Assembly: GCA_905480235.1 (NCBI GenBank)
Contig: CAJQPP010000001.1
Coordinates: 1 to 39,487, forward strand
Length of the DNA stretch: 39,487 nt
Reading direction: 5' to 3'
Source: an uncultured Pirellulaceae bacterium
GTDB taxonomy: Bacteria; Planctomycetota; Planctomycetia; Pirellulales; Pirellulaceae
Both the position numbers and the translations under genes were made by a program. Below are positions 25,735 to 33,981 of this stretch, piece by piece. The stretch's first letter is position 1; each line of letters opens with the position of its first letter. The notes under the pieces were generated by a model. That model had not been told where the DNA came from. It was given only the letters and a program-made list of their open reading frames with translations, and searched no databases.

Positions 25735-27075
25735 ATGAAAAATCAGATCATTAAGCCCAAGACACTAAAAGGCTTTCGCGATTTTTTACCTCAGGTCATG
25801 ATGCCGCGTGAGGCCATCATGGAAACCGCGCGGCGGATTTACCGGTCCTATGGCTACGCCCCGATCGATACGCCCACGCTGGAACACCTGGAGATCCTGA
25901 CCGGAAAAGGGAGCGAAGAGACGGACCGACAGATGTATCACTTCATCGACCATGGAAAACGAGCGGTGGGCATGCGTTTTGACCTGACCGTACCATTGGC
26001 TCGTTTCGTTGCACAACACATTGAGCAATTGGGTACGCCATTCAAACGCTACCACATCGCCAATGTTTGGCGTGGCGAAAACACCCAAGCCGGTCGCTAT
26101 CGCGAGTTTGCGCAATGTGATTTTGATACTATCGGGACCACTTCCATTGCCAGTGATGTTGAATGCGTCTTGGTCATCAATGACTTACTGCGAGCCATTG
26201 GGTTCGAGGCATTCACCATTCGTATTAACAATCGAAAAGTTTTGAATGGTCTGCTGGAAAAATTTGACCTGCGCGACAAATCGACAGAAGTGTTGAGGGC
26301 CATTGATAAGTTTGAAAAAGCCGGCCGAGAGAAGGTGGTATCTGAAATCAAGGCTTGTGGTGGCACCGAGTCACAGATCGACCAAATTCTGGAGCTGGTT
26401 GCCATCAAAGGCCGACCCTCGCAGGTGTTAGAGCGACTTGGCGAGTTGGCTCAAGGAAACGAATTGGCGGAGCTCGGCTTCAACCAGTTATCTGAACTCT
26501 GCGGCTTAGTTGAGCAAGCGGGAGTGCCCGAGGAGAATTTTTCGATTGATCCTTCCATTGCTCGCGGACTCGATTATTACACCGGTGTGGTTTTTGAAAC
26601 TTCCTTGGATGCCGATCCGGGGATCGGCAGTATTTGCTCTGGGGGTCGGTACGATAATCTAGCGGAGCTATACACCAAGCGTGAATTGCCTGGCGTCGGC
26701 GCGTCATTGGGTCTGGATCGCTTGTTGGCTGCGATGGAGCGTTTGGAGATGATCCCGGCGGTGAGTACGCCTGCAGATGTCATGATTTTGCAATTTGATA
26801 ACCAGTATCTCGGACATTATTTGGCGTTGGCTGCTGAGCTCCGTAAAGCGGGTTTGGGCGTAGAGGTTTATGCGGACTCCAAGAAACCGGGGCAGCAATT
26901 CAAGTATGCTGATAAACGCGGCTTTCAGGCCTGCATCGTGGCGGGAGAGACCGAAGTGGAGTCGCAAACCGTCCAACTTAAATGGCTTCAGGATGGCGTT
27001 CAAACCGAAATTGATATTTCCCAAGGTACGATGTCACTCGTCAGTGCCCTGCGGCAACGCATCGATATTTCGTGA
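25735..27075 (+). CDS. hisS: Histidyl-tRNA synthetase
   Basis: 446 residues; charges tRNA-His with histidine in the cytoplasm. The class II core is present: motif 2 near VWRGENTQAGRYREFAQCDFD (111-131), the HisA signature ARGLDYYTG (276-284), HisB-type SGGRYDNL (302-309) and motif 3 GVGASLGLDRL (320-330). The C-terminal anticodon-binding domain spans about 345-440. The opening LKGFRDFLP matches the family's conserved N-terminus, supporting this ATG. It is the second gene of a short operon with the YkgJ-type gene, followed after 129 bases by a small membrane protein gene that has its own promoter. Confidence 0.97.
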   Translation: MKNQIIKPKTLKGFRDFLPQVMMPREAIMETARRIYRSYGYAPIDTPTLEHLEILTGKGSEETDRQMYHFIDHGKRAVGMRFDLTVPLARFVAQHIEQLGTPFKRYHIANVWRGENTQAGRYREFAQCDFDTIGTTSIASDVECVLVINDLLRAIGFEAFTIRINNRKVLNGLLEKFDLRDKSTEVLRAIDKFEKAGREKVVSEIKACGGTESQIDQILELVAIKGRPSQVLERLGELAQGNELAELGFNQLSELCGLVEQAGVPEENFSIDPSIARGLDYYTGVVFETSLDADPGIGSICSGGRYDNLAELYTKRELPGVGASLGLDRLLAAMERLEMIPAVSTPADVMILQFDNQYLGHYLALAAELRKAGLGVEVYADSKKPGQQFKYADKRGFQACIVAGETEVESQTVQLKWLQDGVQTEIDISQGTMSLVSALRQRIDIS

Positions 27076-27165
27076 GCCAACCGTCGCCAGCAGGCGCTTT
27101 TCGAATGGCATTCGCCGTACAGGCAGAATTGCTGAGGTCCAGAGGCAGCATTTTCAAAATGGCAT

Positions 27166-27174
27166 GTTATAATT
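27166..27174 (+). promoter_or_regulatory. Extended -10 promoter (TGT-TATAAT)
   Basis: TGTTATAAT is a perfect TATAAT with the upstream TGn of extended -10 promoters. No clear -35 is seen, as is usual for this class. It lies about 30 bases ahead of the ATG of the small membrane protein gene. Confidence 0.6.
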
Positions 27175-27204
27175 AGGTATGCCAACTACCCGGGAACGGA
27201 AACT

Positions 27205-27375
27205 ATGATTTTACTTGCCGTCAATTATCTTTTTGCAGACATCTTGGTCGTTCTATTGACCGTGCTGGGGCTATTGTCGATTTGCATTCCGCGACCCCGC
27301 AAGAAATTTTCGGCTATCGACAAACGTAAGAAACTGGTCCGTCGGAAACCTTCTGGGAATGCTACCAAGCACTGA
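27205..27375 (+). CDS. 56-residue single-helix membrane protein
   Basis: The product begins MILLAVNYLFADILVVLLTV, continues with a hydrophobic helix to about residue 31 and ends in a strongly basic tail (PRPRKKFSAIDKRKKLVRRK). Not recognised as a known family. Evidence for a real gene: ATG follows GGAA by six bases, an extended -10 promoter lies ~30 bases upstream, codons look coding, and the one-helix plus positive-tail pattern obeys the positive-inside rule, putting the tail in the cytoplasm. It sits between hisS and the convergent DUF6580 gene. Its function is unknown; candidates are a regulator or stabiliser of a membrane complex. Confidence 0.65.
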   Translation: MILLAVNYLFADILVVLLTVLGLLSICIPRPRKKFSAIDKRKKLVRRKPSGNATKH

Positions 27376-27399
27376 TGCTGCTGAGCCGTCGTCGGACCA

Positions 27400-27990
27400 T
27401 CAGTTGGCAGTTGTTGTCTGCTTGGCATCTACCAGCGATTTGATTTGTGCGGCCAAGGCCAATCCGCCAAACAGGAGAGCGGAGTAAACGGTATTGCCGA
27501 GCAGGGTCCATTTCAAGAACGGCAGTCCCATGATGAACGCTGCGCCCAAGCCTTCCCAGGTCGTGGGGTACCAATTGGTAAAGTACCAAACTGCGAGTGT
27601 GGTCAACACGTAAAAATTGACGGCAGCCAGCCCCGCAAATCCTAGGACGCCTGTCGCACATTTCAGTGACTCGTCTTTCCAACGACGTAACATCAGCCCA
27701 CCAAAAATAGGTAGAAGCAACGCGGCGTAAACGACCAAGGCAACCTGCCATTCGTAGAAACCAATCAGCGAGTCTGCCATCAGCATTCCCAAAACCATGG
27801 CACCGATGCCGAGCATTTGGCGGTGCAACAAAAATCCCGCGAACATGGCAATCGCCATAACGGGTTTGAAGTTCGGAAGATCGATAGTCAGGCGACTGGC
27901 GACGATCAACATCACAATACCTGCTGCGATGGCACATTCGATTGCCAGTGAGCGTTTGGGTTGAACAGGTTTGGTGTTGAATTTATTCAT
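27400..27990 (-). CDS. DUF6580-type membrane protein (putative ECF transporter substrate-binding subunit)
   Basis: 196 residues with about five or six transmembrane helices. The NFKPVMAIAMFAGFLL segment (about 40-55) followed by small-residue-rich helices is typical of DUF6580 proteins, which resemble the S-components of energy-coupling-factor vitamin transporters. Its start overlaps the stop of the DUF4430 lipoprotein gene by 4 bases (ATGA), so the two are translated together. Inference: the lipoprotein captures a ligand and this protein carries it through the inner membrane. No ECF ATPase or T-component gene is in the window. An alternative, almost fully open frame on the same strand overlaps it but has none of these features. 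Confidence 0.72.
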   Translation of the reverse strand: MNKFNTKPVQPKRSLAIECAIAAGIVMLIVASRLTIDLPNFKPVMAIAMFAGFLLHRQMLGIGAMVLGMLMADSLIGFYEWQVALVVYAALLLPIFGGLMLRRWKDESLKCATGVLGFAGLAAVNFYVLTTLAVWYFTNWYPTTWEGLGAAFIMGLPFLKWTLLGNTVYSALLFGGLALAAQIKSLVDAKQTTTAN

Positions 27991-28442
27991 TGTGATATAT
28001 CCGCAGATTGCGTTTCACTGGCAGGTTCGTATTTTCCGAGGCTCCATTGTACGCTATCGCCCGGATTTAGTTGATAGACCCCGGAACCACGCTTGGCAAG
28101 TTTGTCATTTACCAAGTAAATCCACCAATCCTTGCCGTTTTCGCCACCTATGACCCCATTTATCGACTCCACGAATGCGGTTTCGCCCTTGCCTTTGTAT
28201 TGAATTTTGAAATTCTCTTGCTTGCCTGCTTCTACCAAAAGGTCGAGAACGGTCAGGGTCTCGGCGCTGGTGACCACGGCTTTAATCTCTGATTTCTCAG
28301 CCTCCCCAAAATTAATTGAGAGTGAGAACCGGGAATCGGTAGCAATATTGGTATCGCGTTTTGCTGCGGACGGAGACGTAGGACCGCACCCCAGCGTACT
28401 GGCGACAAAAACAGCCACGATGAACAGGCGAAAGAAGCTCAT
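27987..28442 (-). CDS. DUF4430 lipoprotein (transcobalamin-like domain)
   Basis: 151 residues from ATG at 28442, chosen because the protein then opens with a lipoprotein signal peptide (MSFFRLFIVAVFVASTLGC; lipobox STLGC, Cys19). The longer frame to 28517 adds a leader with no role. The rest (about 40-140) has the DUF4430 pattern: a beta-strand, TVLDLLVEAGK, then SINGVIGGENGKDWWIYLVND, as in the C-terminal domain of transcobalamin/intrinsic factor, which contacts the corrinoid. Domain placement is by pattern. It is coupled to the DUF6580 gene and divergent from the fatty-acid oxidation gene. No cobalamin riboswitch-like element fits the ~100-base space upstream. Confidence 0.75.
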   Translation of the reverse strand: MSFFRLFIVAVFVASTLGCGPTSPSAAKRDTNIATDSRFSLSINFGEAEKSEIKAVVTSAETLTVLDLLVEAGKQENFKIQYKGKGETAFVESINGVIGGENGKDWWIYLVNDKLAKRGSGVYQLNPGDSVQWSLGKYEPASETQSADISQ

Positions 28443-28546
28443 GATTGGAAAGATGTTCCGCGGGGGTATGTGGCAAAGAACTGCCAATTTTATATGCTGT
28501 GGGCTGGGGTTAGCCAAGTAATGATCGTCAAATAAGGATCAGTGAA

Positions 28547-30526
28547 TTGTCCTCTGTAAAAGTCTCGGAAATCGGCGATAACGTCAAGCTGTTTTTGCTG
28601 GATATGCCCGGCAAAACCGCAAATGTTTTGACCGATGAGGTCTACAGCGATTTAGATCAGGCTTTAAGGGAAGTGGAAGCCGAACCGCCACGTGGGATTG
28701 TTTTGGCGACAGCGAAACCTTCGATCTTCGTAGCCGGTGCGGATCTGGGAAAAATTTCCAGCAATATTGACTGGCCTGACGAGAAAATCTTTCAATTTTG
28801 CGATCACGGTCGCAAGATCATGAGTCGTTTCAGCGAAATGGAAGAGTGCGTCAGTGTGGCCGCCATTCATGGGGTCTGCGTCGGTGGAGGCCTGGAACTG
28901 CCGCTCTGGTGTGATTGCCGAATCGCGTCGGAAAGTCGCCGCACCTTGTTGGGTTTGCCGGAAGTCAAATTAGGTTTGATACCCGGGTGGGCGGGTACAG
29001 TCAGATTGCCTCGCTTGATTGGCTTTGAGCCGGCGGTTGATTTAGCGATGAGCGGCGATCTCGTGACGGCAGCCGAGAGCATGGAACTGGGTTTGGTTTC
29101 TTTGGTTGCTCCCGAGGAGATGTTGATCCAAGCGGCTTTGCAAGTGATTGAACGGGAACATTACACCGAGGGCTTTCTAAAGCGACGTGAAGAAATGAAA
29201 GGGCACGTGCGACGTAAAAAGCCCAAGTCTCTCAAGCAGTTTCGGTTAGCGGCCAAAGAATCTATTCAAGCGAATCAAGATGCCGGAAAATCTGCGGCCA
29301 CGATCCTCACCGAGCATATGTTGAACACCATGAAAGTTTCAGCTGAGGAAGCCATGTTGAGCGAATCGAGGGCGTTTGCCGACGTTTGGGGAAGCGAAGA
29401 AAATCGTGGCATGCTGCATTATTTTTTCGTTGATGAAAGAGCTAAAAAAATTCGGCCCAGCTTCGAGGGGGATCCACCGCGTATCGAAACGGTCGGGATT
29501 GTCGGAGCGGGTTGGATGGGCTCCGAAATTGCCCGCTTGGCGGCTGTCGCAGGTTTTCAATTGCGAATTTTTGATGCCGATGAACGCTGCACGCAAAAAT
29601 TGACCGAAGAAATTACGCGGCAATACGGCGGGCAGGCAACAGGTATCGCTGCCCTCGAAGAGTTGGCGGGATGTGATCTCGTTATCGAATGCATTGTGGA
29701 AAAACTCAAAATTAAACAGAGTTTGTTCGAGCGGATTTGCGATGTTGTTGCGGAGGATACTCTTCTAGCCACCAATACGTCCACCATTCCCGTCAGTGAA
29801 ATTGCCAGCGCTGTGACACATCCCGAACGTTTGGTCGGGTTGCATTTCTGTTGGCCTGTCGATCCGGTCAAGTTAGTCGAGATCATTCGCAGTGAAGCCA
29901 CGGACAACAATACTTTGAATGTGGCTATTGATTTGGTGCGAAAATTTCGCAAGACGCCTGTCGTGGTTGCCGATCGACCTGGGTTCGTTGTCAATCGAAT
30001 GTTGTGTCCCGTCATCGATGCGGCATTGGGTATGTTGCAAATGGGAATTGCACCCGAGCACATTGATCAGTTGGTTCGGGAATTCGGTTTTACGGTCGGT
30101 ATCCTCGAAATGATCGACTTTATTGGCGTCGATACCATCATGTATTCAGGAGAGACCTTTTTGCGAGCGTTCCCCGATTTGATTTCCCTGACCCCCATCC
30201 TCCCAGTGCTCGTGAAACGGGGATGGCTGGGGCGAAAAGTCGGCAAAGGTTTTTACCGATACGATTCCGTCGACGGTCCTCCTATTCCCGATGCCGAGGT
30301 TGCCGAGGTGCTCAAGCAATACGAAAAAGAGCCTCAGTCGCTAACCGATGAAGAGATTTTGGCGAGGATTTTAGATCCAATGGCCTTAGAATCCCAACGC
30401 ATCGTAGAGGATGGGGTAGTGCAGGATATTCGAGATGTGGATCTTTGCTCCGTGTTGGGAACCACCTTTCCACGCAATCGCGGCGGCGTTCTTTTTTGGT
30501 CCGAAATGAGAAATCACACGACCTGA
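28547..30526 (+). CDS. Fused enoyl-CoA hydratase/3-hydroxyacyl-CoA dehydrogenase (FadJ/FadB-type)
   Basis: 659 residues; carries out the hydration and NAD-dependent dehydrogenation steps of beta-oxidation in the cytoplasm. The N-terminal crotonase domain (1-~200) has the catalytic glutamates at Glu117 (GGGLELPL) and Glu139 (LPEVKLGLIPG). The dehydrogenase part starts with the NAD site VGAGWMGSE (near 315-323), and catalytic His433 lies in GLHFCWPV, where most members read HFFNPV. The protein is somewhat shorter than E. coli FadB (729). The start is TTG at 28547, with AAGGA nine bases upstream. No thiolase (FadA/FadI) gene is adjacent, so the partner subunit must be elsewhere. Confidence 0.92.
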   Translation: MSSVKVSEIGDNVKLFLLDMPGKTANVLTDEVYSDLDQALREVEAEPPRGIVLATAKPSIFVAGADLGKISSNIDWPDEKIFQFCDHGRKIMSRFSEMEECVSVAAIHGVCVGGGLELPLWCDCRIASESRRTLLGLPEVKLGLIPGWAGTVRLPRLIGFEPAVDLAMSGDLVTAAESMELGLVSLVAPEEMLIQAALQVIEREHYTEGFLKRREEMKGHVRRKKPKSLKQFRLAAKESIQANQDAGKSAATILTEHMLNTMKVSAEEAMLSESRAFADVWGSEENRGMLHYFFVDERAKKIRPSFEGDPPRIETVGIVGAGWMGSEIARLAAVAGFQLRIFDADERCTQKLTEEITRQYGGQATGIAALEELAGCDLVIECIVEKLKIKQSLFERICDVVAEDTLLATNTSTIPVSEIASAVTHPERLVGLHFCWPVDPVKLVEIIRSEATDNNTLNVAIDLVRKFRKTPVVVADRPGFVVNRMLCPVIDAALGMLQMGIAPEHIDQLVREFGFTVGILEMIDFIGVDTIMYSGETFLRAFPDLISLTPILPVLVKRGWLGRKVGKGFYRYDSVDGPPIPDAEVAEVLKQYEKEPQSLTDEEILARILDPMALESQRIVEDGVVQDIRDVDLCSVLGTTFPRNRGGVLFWSEMRNHTT

Positions 30527-30747
30527 GATATAAAAAACTCGAAATGTGCCGCTCTACCCGAATGTGGAGAAGCTCTTTGGCGGTGAGGCCCGCCTGAGTG
30601 AACCGAGGTGTCTTTGGCGGGGCGGACGGGCCTCGTTTGTTGGGCTGGTTTGCGGTACGCGAGTTACACGTGATTGAAAATTGCGGGTACCCAACGGCTC
30701 CAGCTTACTCTTTTTTGTTATGTATTCTTCCACGGAATGTTACGTCC

Positions 30748-31722
30748 TTGAAACCTGCCGACCTCAAAACGAAACACCCAGCGGCGAGCGAAAGTGGCTA
30801 TGCGCAAAGTGATTCGTTGAAGATCGTTGCGGCTTTCGCAGCCATTTATTTGATCTGGGGAACAACGTATTTGGCCATGGCAATCGCGGTACAGACCATT
30901 CCACCCTTCATGATATCGGGAGCACGGTTTGTTTTTGCAGGGTTGCTGCTACTAGGTTTTCTCATCCCCCGTGGTGTGCCGCTACCGCGGTGGCGGCAAT
31001 GGAAATGGGCTGCGGTAATCGGGACCTGCCTGATGGTCGGTGGCAACGGATTAGTGATGTGGGGTATCCAGGAAATTCCCTCGGGCATTTGTGCCGTGAT
31101 TATCGCGACCATGCCGTTATGGATGACGGTATTTGACTGGCTGTTCTATGAAGGTCCGCGACCTACCTGGCGGGTTGCAACCGGCTTGGTTTTGGGATTG
31201 GCCGGCATCGTACTCTTGATCGGGCCAAGAGATTTGATGTTGGGCGAAGCGGTTATGCACTTACCGAGCTTGTTGGCGGTCATTTGTGCTCCCATTTTCT
31301 GGAGCTTGGGTTCGCTGCAAAGTCGGAGAGTGGATTTACCAAAGAACGTCTTCATGGCAACGGGCGCCGAAATGATATGTGGAGGTGCGGTACTTTTGGT
31401 CATAAGTGTGTTTATGCAAGAGCCAAGTCAAATTGACTGGGATGGCGTCTCTTGGAACTCCGCGGCTGCTGTCGTCTACCTAACGATTTTTGGTTCACTC
31501 ATCGCACTGACGTCCTATATGTGGCTGTTGAAAAACGCGGTGGCTTCTCGCGTCGCCACATACACCTACATCAACCCCATCATCGCAGTTTTTCTGGGGT
31601 GGTTAATTCTTGACGAAGCGATCACAAGCCAGACATTCTTGGCGATTGTAGTGATCGTTTCTGCCGTCGTTATGATTGTCAGTTGGCGGCAGACGGCGCG
31701 GCCCAAATCTTCCGATGCTTAG
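30748..31722 (+). CDS. EamA/DMT-type exporter
   Basis: 324 residues from TTG at 30748. An upstream in-frame GTG (30598) would add a 50-residue leader that looks non-coding; the start is uncertain. Ten transmembrane helices in two EamA halves are visible, the first half opening with YLIWGTTYLAMAIAV and the second ending in TYINPIIAVFLGWLIL. It resembles YedA-like drug/metabolite transporters, which export amino acids or other small metabolites; the substrate cannot be told. It is alone between the beta-oxidation gene and the convergent Ig-fold protein gene. Confidence 0.88.
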   Translation: MKPADLKTKHPAASESGYAQSDSLKIVAAFAAIYLIWGTTYLAMAIAVQTIPPFMISGARFVFAGLLLLGFLIPRGVPLPRWRQWKWAAVIGTCLMVGGNGLVMWGIQEIPSGICAVIIATMPLWMTVFDWLFYEGPRPTWRVATGLVLGLAGIVLLIGPRDLMLGEAVMHLPSLLAVICAPIFWSLGSLQSRRVDLPKNVFMATGAEMICGGAVLLVISVFMQEPSQIDWDGVSWNSAAAVVYLTIFGSLIALTSYMWLLKNAVASRVATYTYINPIIAVFLGWLILDEAITSQTFLAIVVIVSAVVMIVSWRQTARPKSSDA

Positions 31723-31830
31723 GAAAGCTGGTCGGCCAGATGGACGGCGGGTTTCAGGATTCAGGTGGAAAAGCCACAACCACCGAGCGATTCAAAGCGT
31801 GGTAAAAGAGTCGGCAGGTGGATCCCAATT

Positions 31831-33033
31831 TTAGCGATGGCAGCCGCAATATTGGCCGGGAATGATCGTTTCCTGACAATGCAGGCAACAAGGCCCTCGT
31901 TTGATGGGTTGAGGTCGCGGGCGTGCCAGTGCTTCCGCGAATTGGTTTTCGCTGAGAAAGTGATTAAGCCAGCCGGTCGATTCCGTTTGAATCAAAGCGA
32001 GATCGATGACCGTCATGGAAGGATTGCGGGACGCCCGGGTAGAAGTAAACCTCGTTGAACTTCCAGCACGTTTTTTTGAGACGGAGCCGAGACCGCCGGT
32101 GCATCGCACACCTAACGCCGCCACGCCGTCTTTTCCAAAAGCCAAAAGCCCAAACTCCCCTGAAGGTAGTCCGGTAAATTCAAACACACCAAATCGGTTG
32201 CAACTGGTTTCCACGACAATTTCACCCTGCTCTACCAACATGACCGTCGTTTGGGTGACCGCTAACGGGCGACCGGATAGGTGGTCGATTTGATGAATAC
32301 GGCCCCGTAGCGTTCCGTCACTTCCCAAGCGGACGGCTTGAGCCTTTATCGTATTGGCAGGAATCGCGTCCACCGGAAATTGAGCGAACCCTTGCCAGCC
32401 GAAGTGGGCTGCCTGCTCAATTTGGTTTTCATCAAAGGGGTAAGCGCCGACGCTATTAAATTGCACGAGAGGTGACTTTGTTTGAATTAAATCGCAGATC
32501 GGATGCTTATCACGATAATCCACCGCTCGGGTTACGATCCTGCGGGGTACATCGCCAGCATCCTCGCGATAATTTATCAGGTTAACGCCAAACGCGACGA
32601 CTCGGTTCGGGCTGTAACCGACCAGGGTATAGGCTCCCTGCCGAAGACCGGCAATTTGAAAAGAACCGTTGCGATTTGATTGGGTCTGACCCACCACTAG
32701 GCCTCTCGATAATGCGAACAGGTCGAGCGGTATCGAATCGTTGACGCTGCCAATAATGGTGCCAGATAAATCGCCGCCCTCACCTAGCATGACCCAGTTA
32801 CTTCGCAGCTCATCTCCGAGCCCTTGACCGGTACCTGCTTCGTACCAGCTTGCCAACGCTGGATCTATGGGCGGCTCGATGCGGTTGGGGTATTGGAACG
32901 GCGCGGGGGTTAATGGGACGGGCAGTTCTTCTTGCCCTATCGCCGTTGAGTTCAGGGCAGCGAGCCCGCAGATACTCGTTACCCAAAGGGTGATTACCAG
33001 CGCTCGTAGATGAGAAGCATTCGAGTGTTTCAT
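31831..33033 (-). CDS. Exported protein with Ig-like carboxypeptidase-regulatory domains and a Cys-rich tail
   Basis: 400 residues from ATG at 33033 (the open frame runs to 33114). Signal peptide about 1-32 (ending STAIGQ). Two carboxypeptidase regulatory-like (SdrD-B/CarboxypepD_reg) beta-sandwiches are visible: GTIIGSVNDSIPLDLFALSR...GLRQGAYTLVGY (about 90-150) and GRIHQIDHLSGRPLAVTQTT...GLPSGEFGLLAFG (about 240-310). The C-terminus holds a compact cysteine cluster (CCLHC ... YCGCH) that may bind zinc or form disulfides. Such proteins are common in planctomycete genomes and are usually cell-surface or periplasmic of unknown role. It is a single gene, convergent with the exporter gene. Confidence 0.75.
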   Translation of the reverse strand: MKHSNASHLRALVITLWVTSICGLAALNSTAIGQEELPVPLTPAPFQYPNRIEPPIDPALASWYEAGTGQGLGDELRSNWVMLGEGGDLSGTIIGSVNDSIPLDLFALSRGLVVGQTQSNRNGSFQIAGLRQGAYTLVGYSPNRVVAFGVNLINYREDAGDVPRRIVTRAVDYRDKHPICDLIQTKSPLVQFNSVGAYPFDENQIEQAAHFGWQGFAQFPVDAIPANTIKAQAVRLGSDGTLRGRIHQIDHLSGRPLAVTQTTVMLVEQGEIVVETSCNRFGVFEFTGLPSGEFGLLAFGKDGVAALGVRCTGGLGSVSKKRAGSSTRFTSTRASRNPSMTVIDLALIQTESTGWLNHFLSENQFAEALARPRPQPIKRGPCCLHCQETIIPGQYCGCHR

Positions 33034-33491
33034 GAGATTGCACCAAAGAGACTTTTTCGGAGCGAGAAATCCGAGATTGATATTTCCCGAAATTGCCAAA
33101 ACAGCGTTCCTCACCTAGTTCTATTAAAGAAGAAGCCGGCCTCGGAAGCAAATATTTGTTGCTTAAAATCGCAGATCAGTAGAGCAACTGGGTTCCGAGT
33201 AAGCCGTTGAGAGTGAACGTCGCTCGCGTCCCGCGTGATGTGCGTAGATGTGTGCTACTCAGAAAATGATTGGTTTAGCAGCGGATCGTGAGATATTCGT
33301 TAAATGTGTTGGGACTCCGCTATTCGGTAAAATCGTCGTCATCGGTTCCCATGTGTCTATCGTTCTATTCATAAACCGGACGTTGGATATTTCATTTTAT
33401 AACAGGCGTTTGCGGGCACAGAAAATATCGGGAGTGTTCAAAATCCGCGACCTGTTTATGATAGAGATAGATTCTGAATAGGAGAATTTTG
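33034..33491. other. Divergent spacer between the Ig-fold gene and the STAS gene
   Basis: A 77-codon frame (33248-33481) lies here but has no recognisable features. The spacer must hold promoters for both flanking genes. The only clear element is the ribosome site AGGAGA just before the STAS start. Confidence 0.5.
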
Positions 33492-33884
33492 ATGTCAAAA
33501 ATGCTTGCGGAACCCTACAACAAAAACCTCGTTATTAGCTTTTTGAGTCAATCGATTCAGAACGAGACGGATGTTAAACAGGCCAGTGAATTTCTTGAGC
33601 ATTATCTTGTGAATTCAACGGAGCCAACCATCATTATTGATTTGGCGCGGGTGCGGATCATGACCTCCGTCATGATTGGCGCGTTGGTCGCATTCAAGAA
33701 GAAGTGCGACAAAGAAAAACGGAAACTGAAAATCTGTGGTTTAACGCCGGAGATAAAAGAGGTTTTTGAGATGACACGCCTCGACAAAATTTTTAAGGTG
33801 TATCCTAACCGCGAAAAAGCGTTGGGTCGGAATGCCCGGTTAAATAGTGGAGGCGTCAAACGCCGCACTTCATTACGCGAATGA
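33492..33884 (+). CDS. STAS-domain protein (anti-sigma factor antagonist-like)
   Basis: 130 residues from ATG at 33492 with AGGAGA six to seven bases upstream. The fold pattern is that of the STAS family (SpoIIAA/RsbV): a strand (PTIIIDLARV), then RIMTSVMIGALVAF, in which Ser59 occupies the position that is phosphorylated in antagonists, then KLKICGLTPEIKEVFEMTRL. Such proteins bind anti-sigma kinases and release sigma factors. No RsbW-like kinase or PP2C phosphatase is nearby. The basic, Arg-rich end (110-130) is an addition. It may act alone in an unrelated STAS pathway. It is a single gene. Confidence 0.82.
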   Translation: MSKMLAEPYNKNLVISFLSQSIQNETDVKQASEFLEHYLVNSTEPTIIIDLARVRIMTSVMIGALVAFKKKCDKEKRKLKICGLTPEIKEVFEMTRLDKIFKVYPNREKALGRNARLNSGGVKRRTSLRE

Positions 33885-33981
33885 ACCTCGCGGGCGTCGG
33901 CAAGGTTTTAATGACCTGTTGACCGCAAAGAGATGCCTGCAAATGGATGGTCAAAGCGGGGCTTGAGGTGGGTTTCGCTCG

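Noticed and set aside
27362-27937. 191-codon frame on the minus strand overlapping the DUF6580 gene
   Set aside because: Different frame of the same region; Arg/His/Cys-rich composition typical of a shadow frame, while the DUF6580 frame shows transmembrane helices and a known family pattern.
28443-28546. Cobalamin riboswitch upstream of the DUF4430/DUF6580 pair
   Set aside because: The spacer is only ~100 bases and shows no B12-box-like sequence.
33248-33481. 77-codon frame upstream of the STAS gene
   Set aside because: GTG start without ribosome site, no recognisable features, and it ends where the STAS ribosome site begins; more likely leader sequence.
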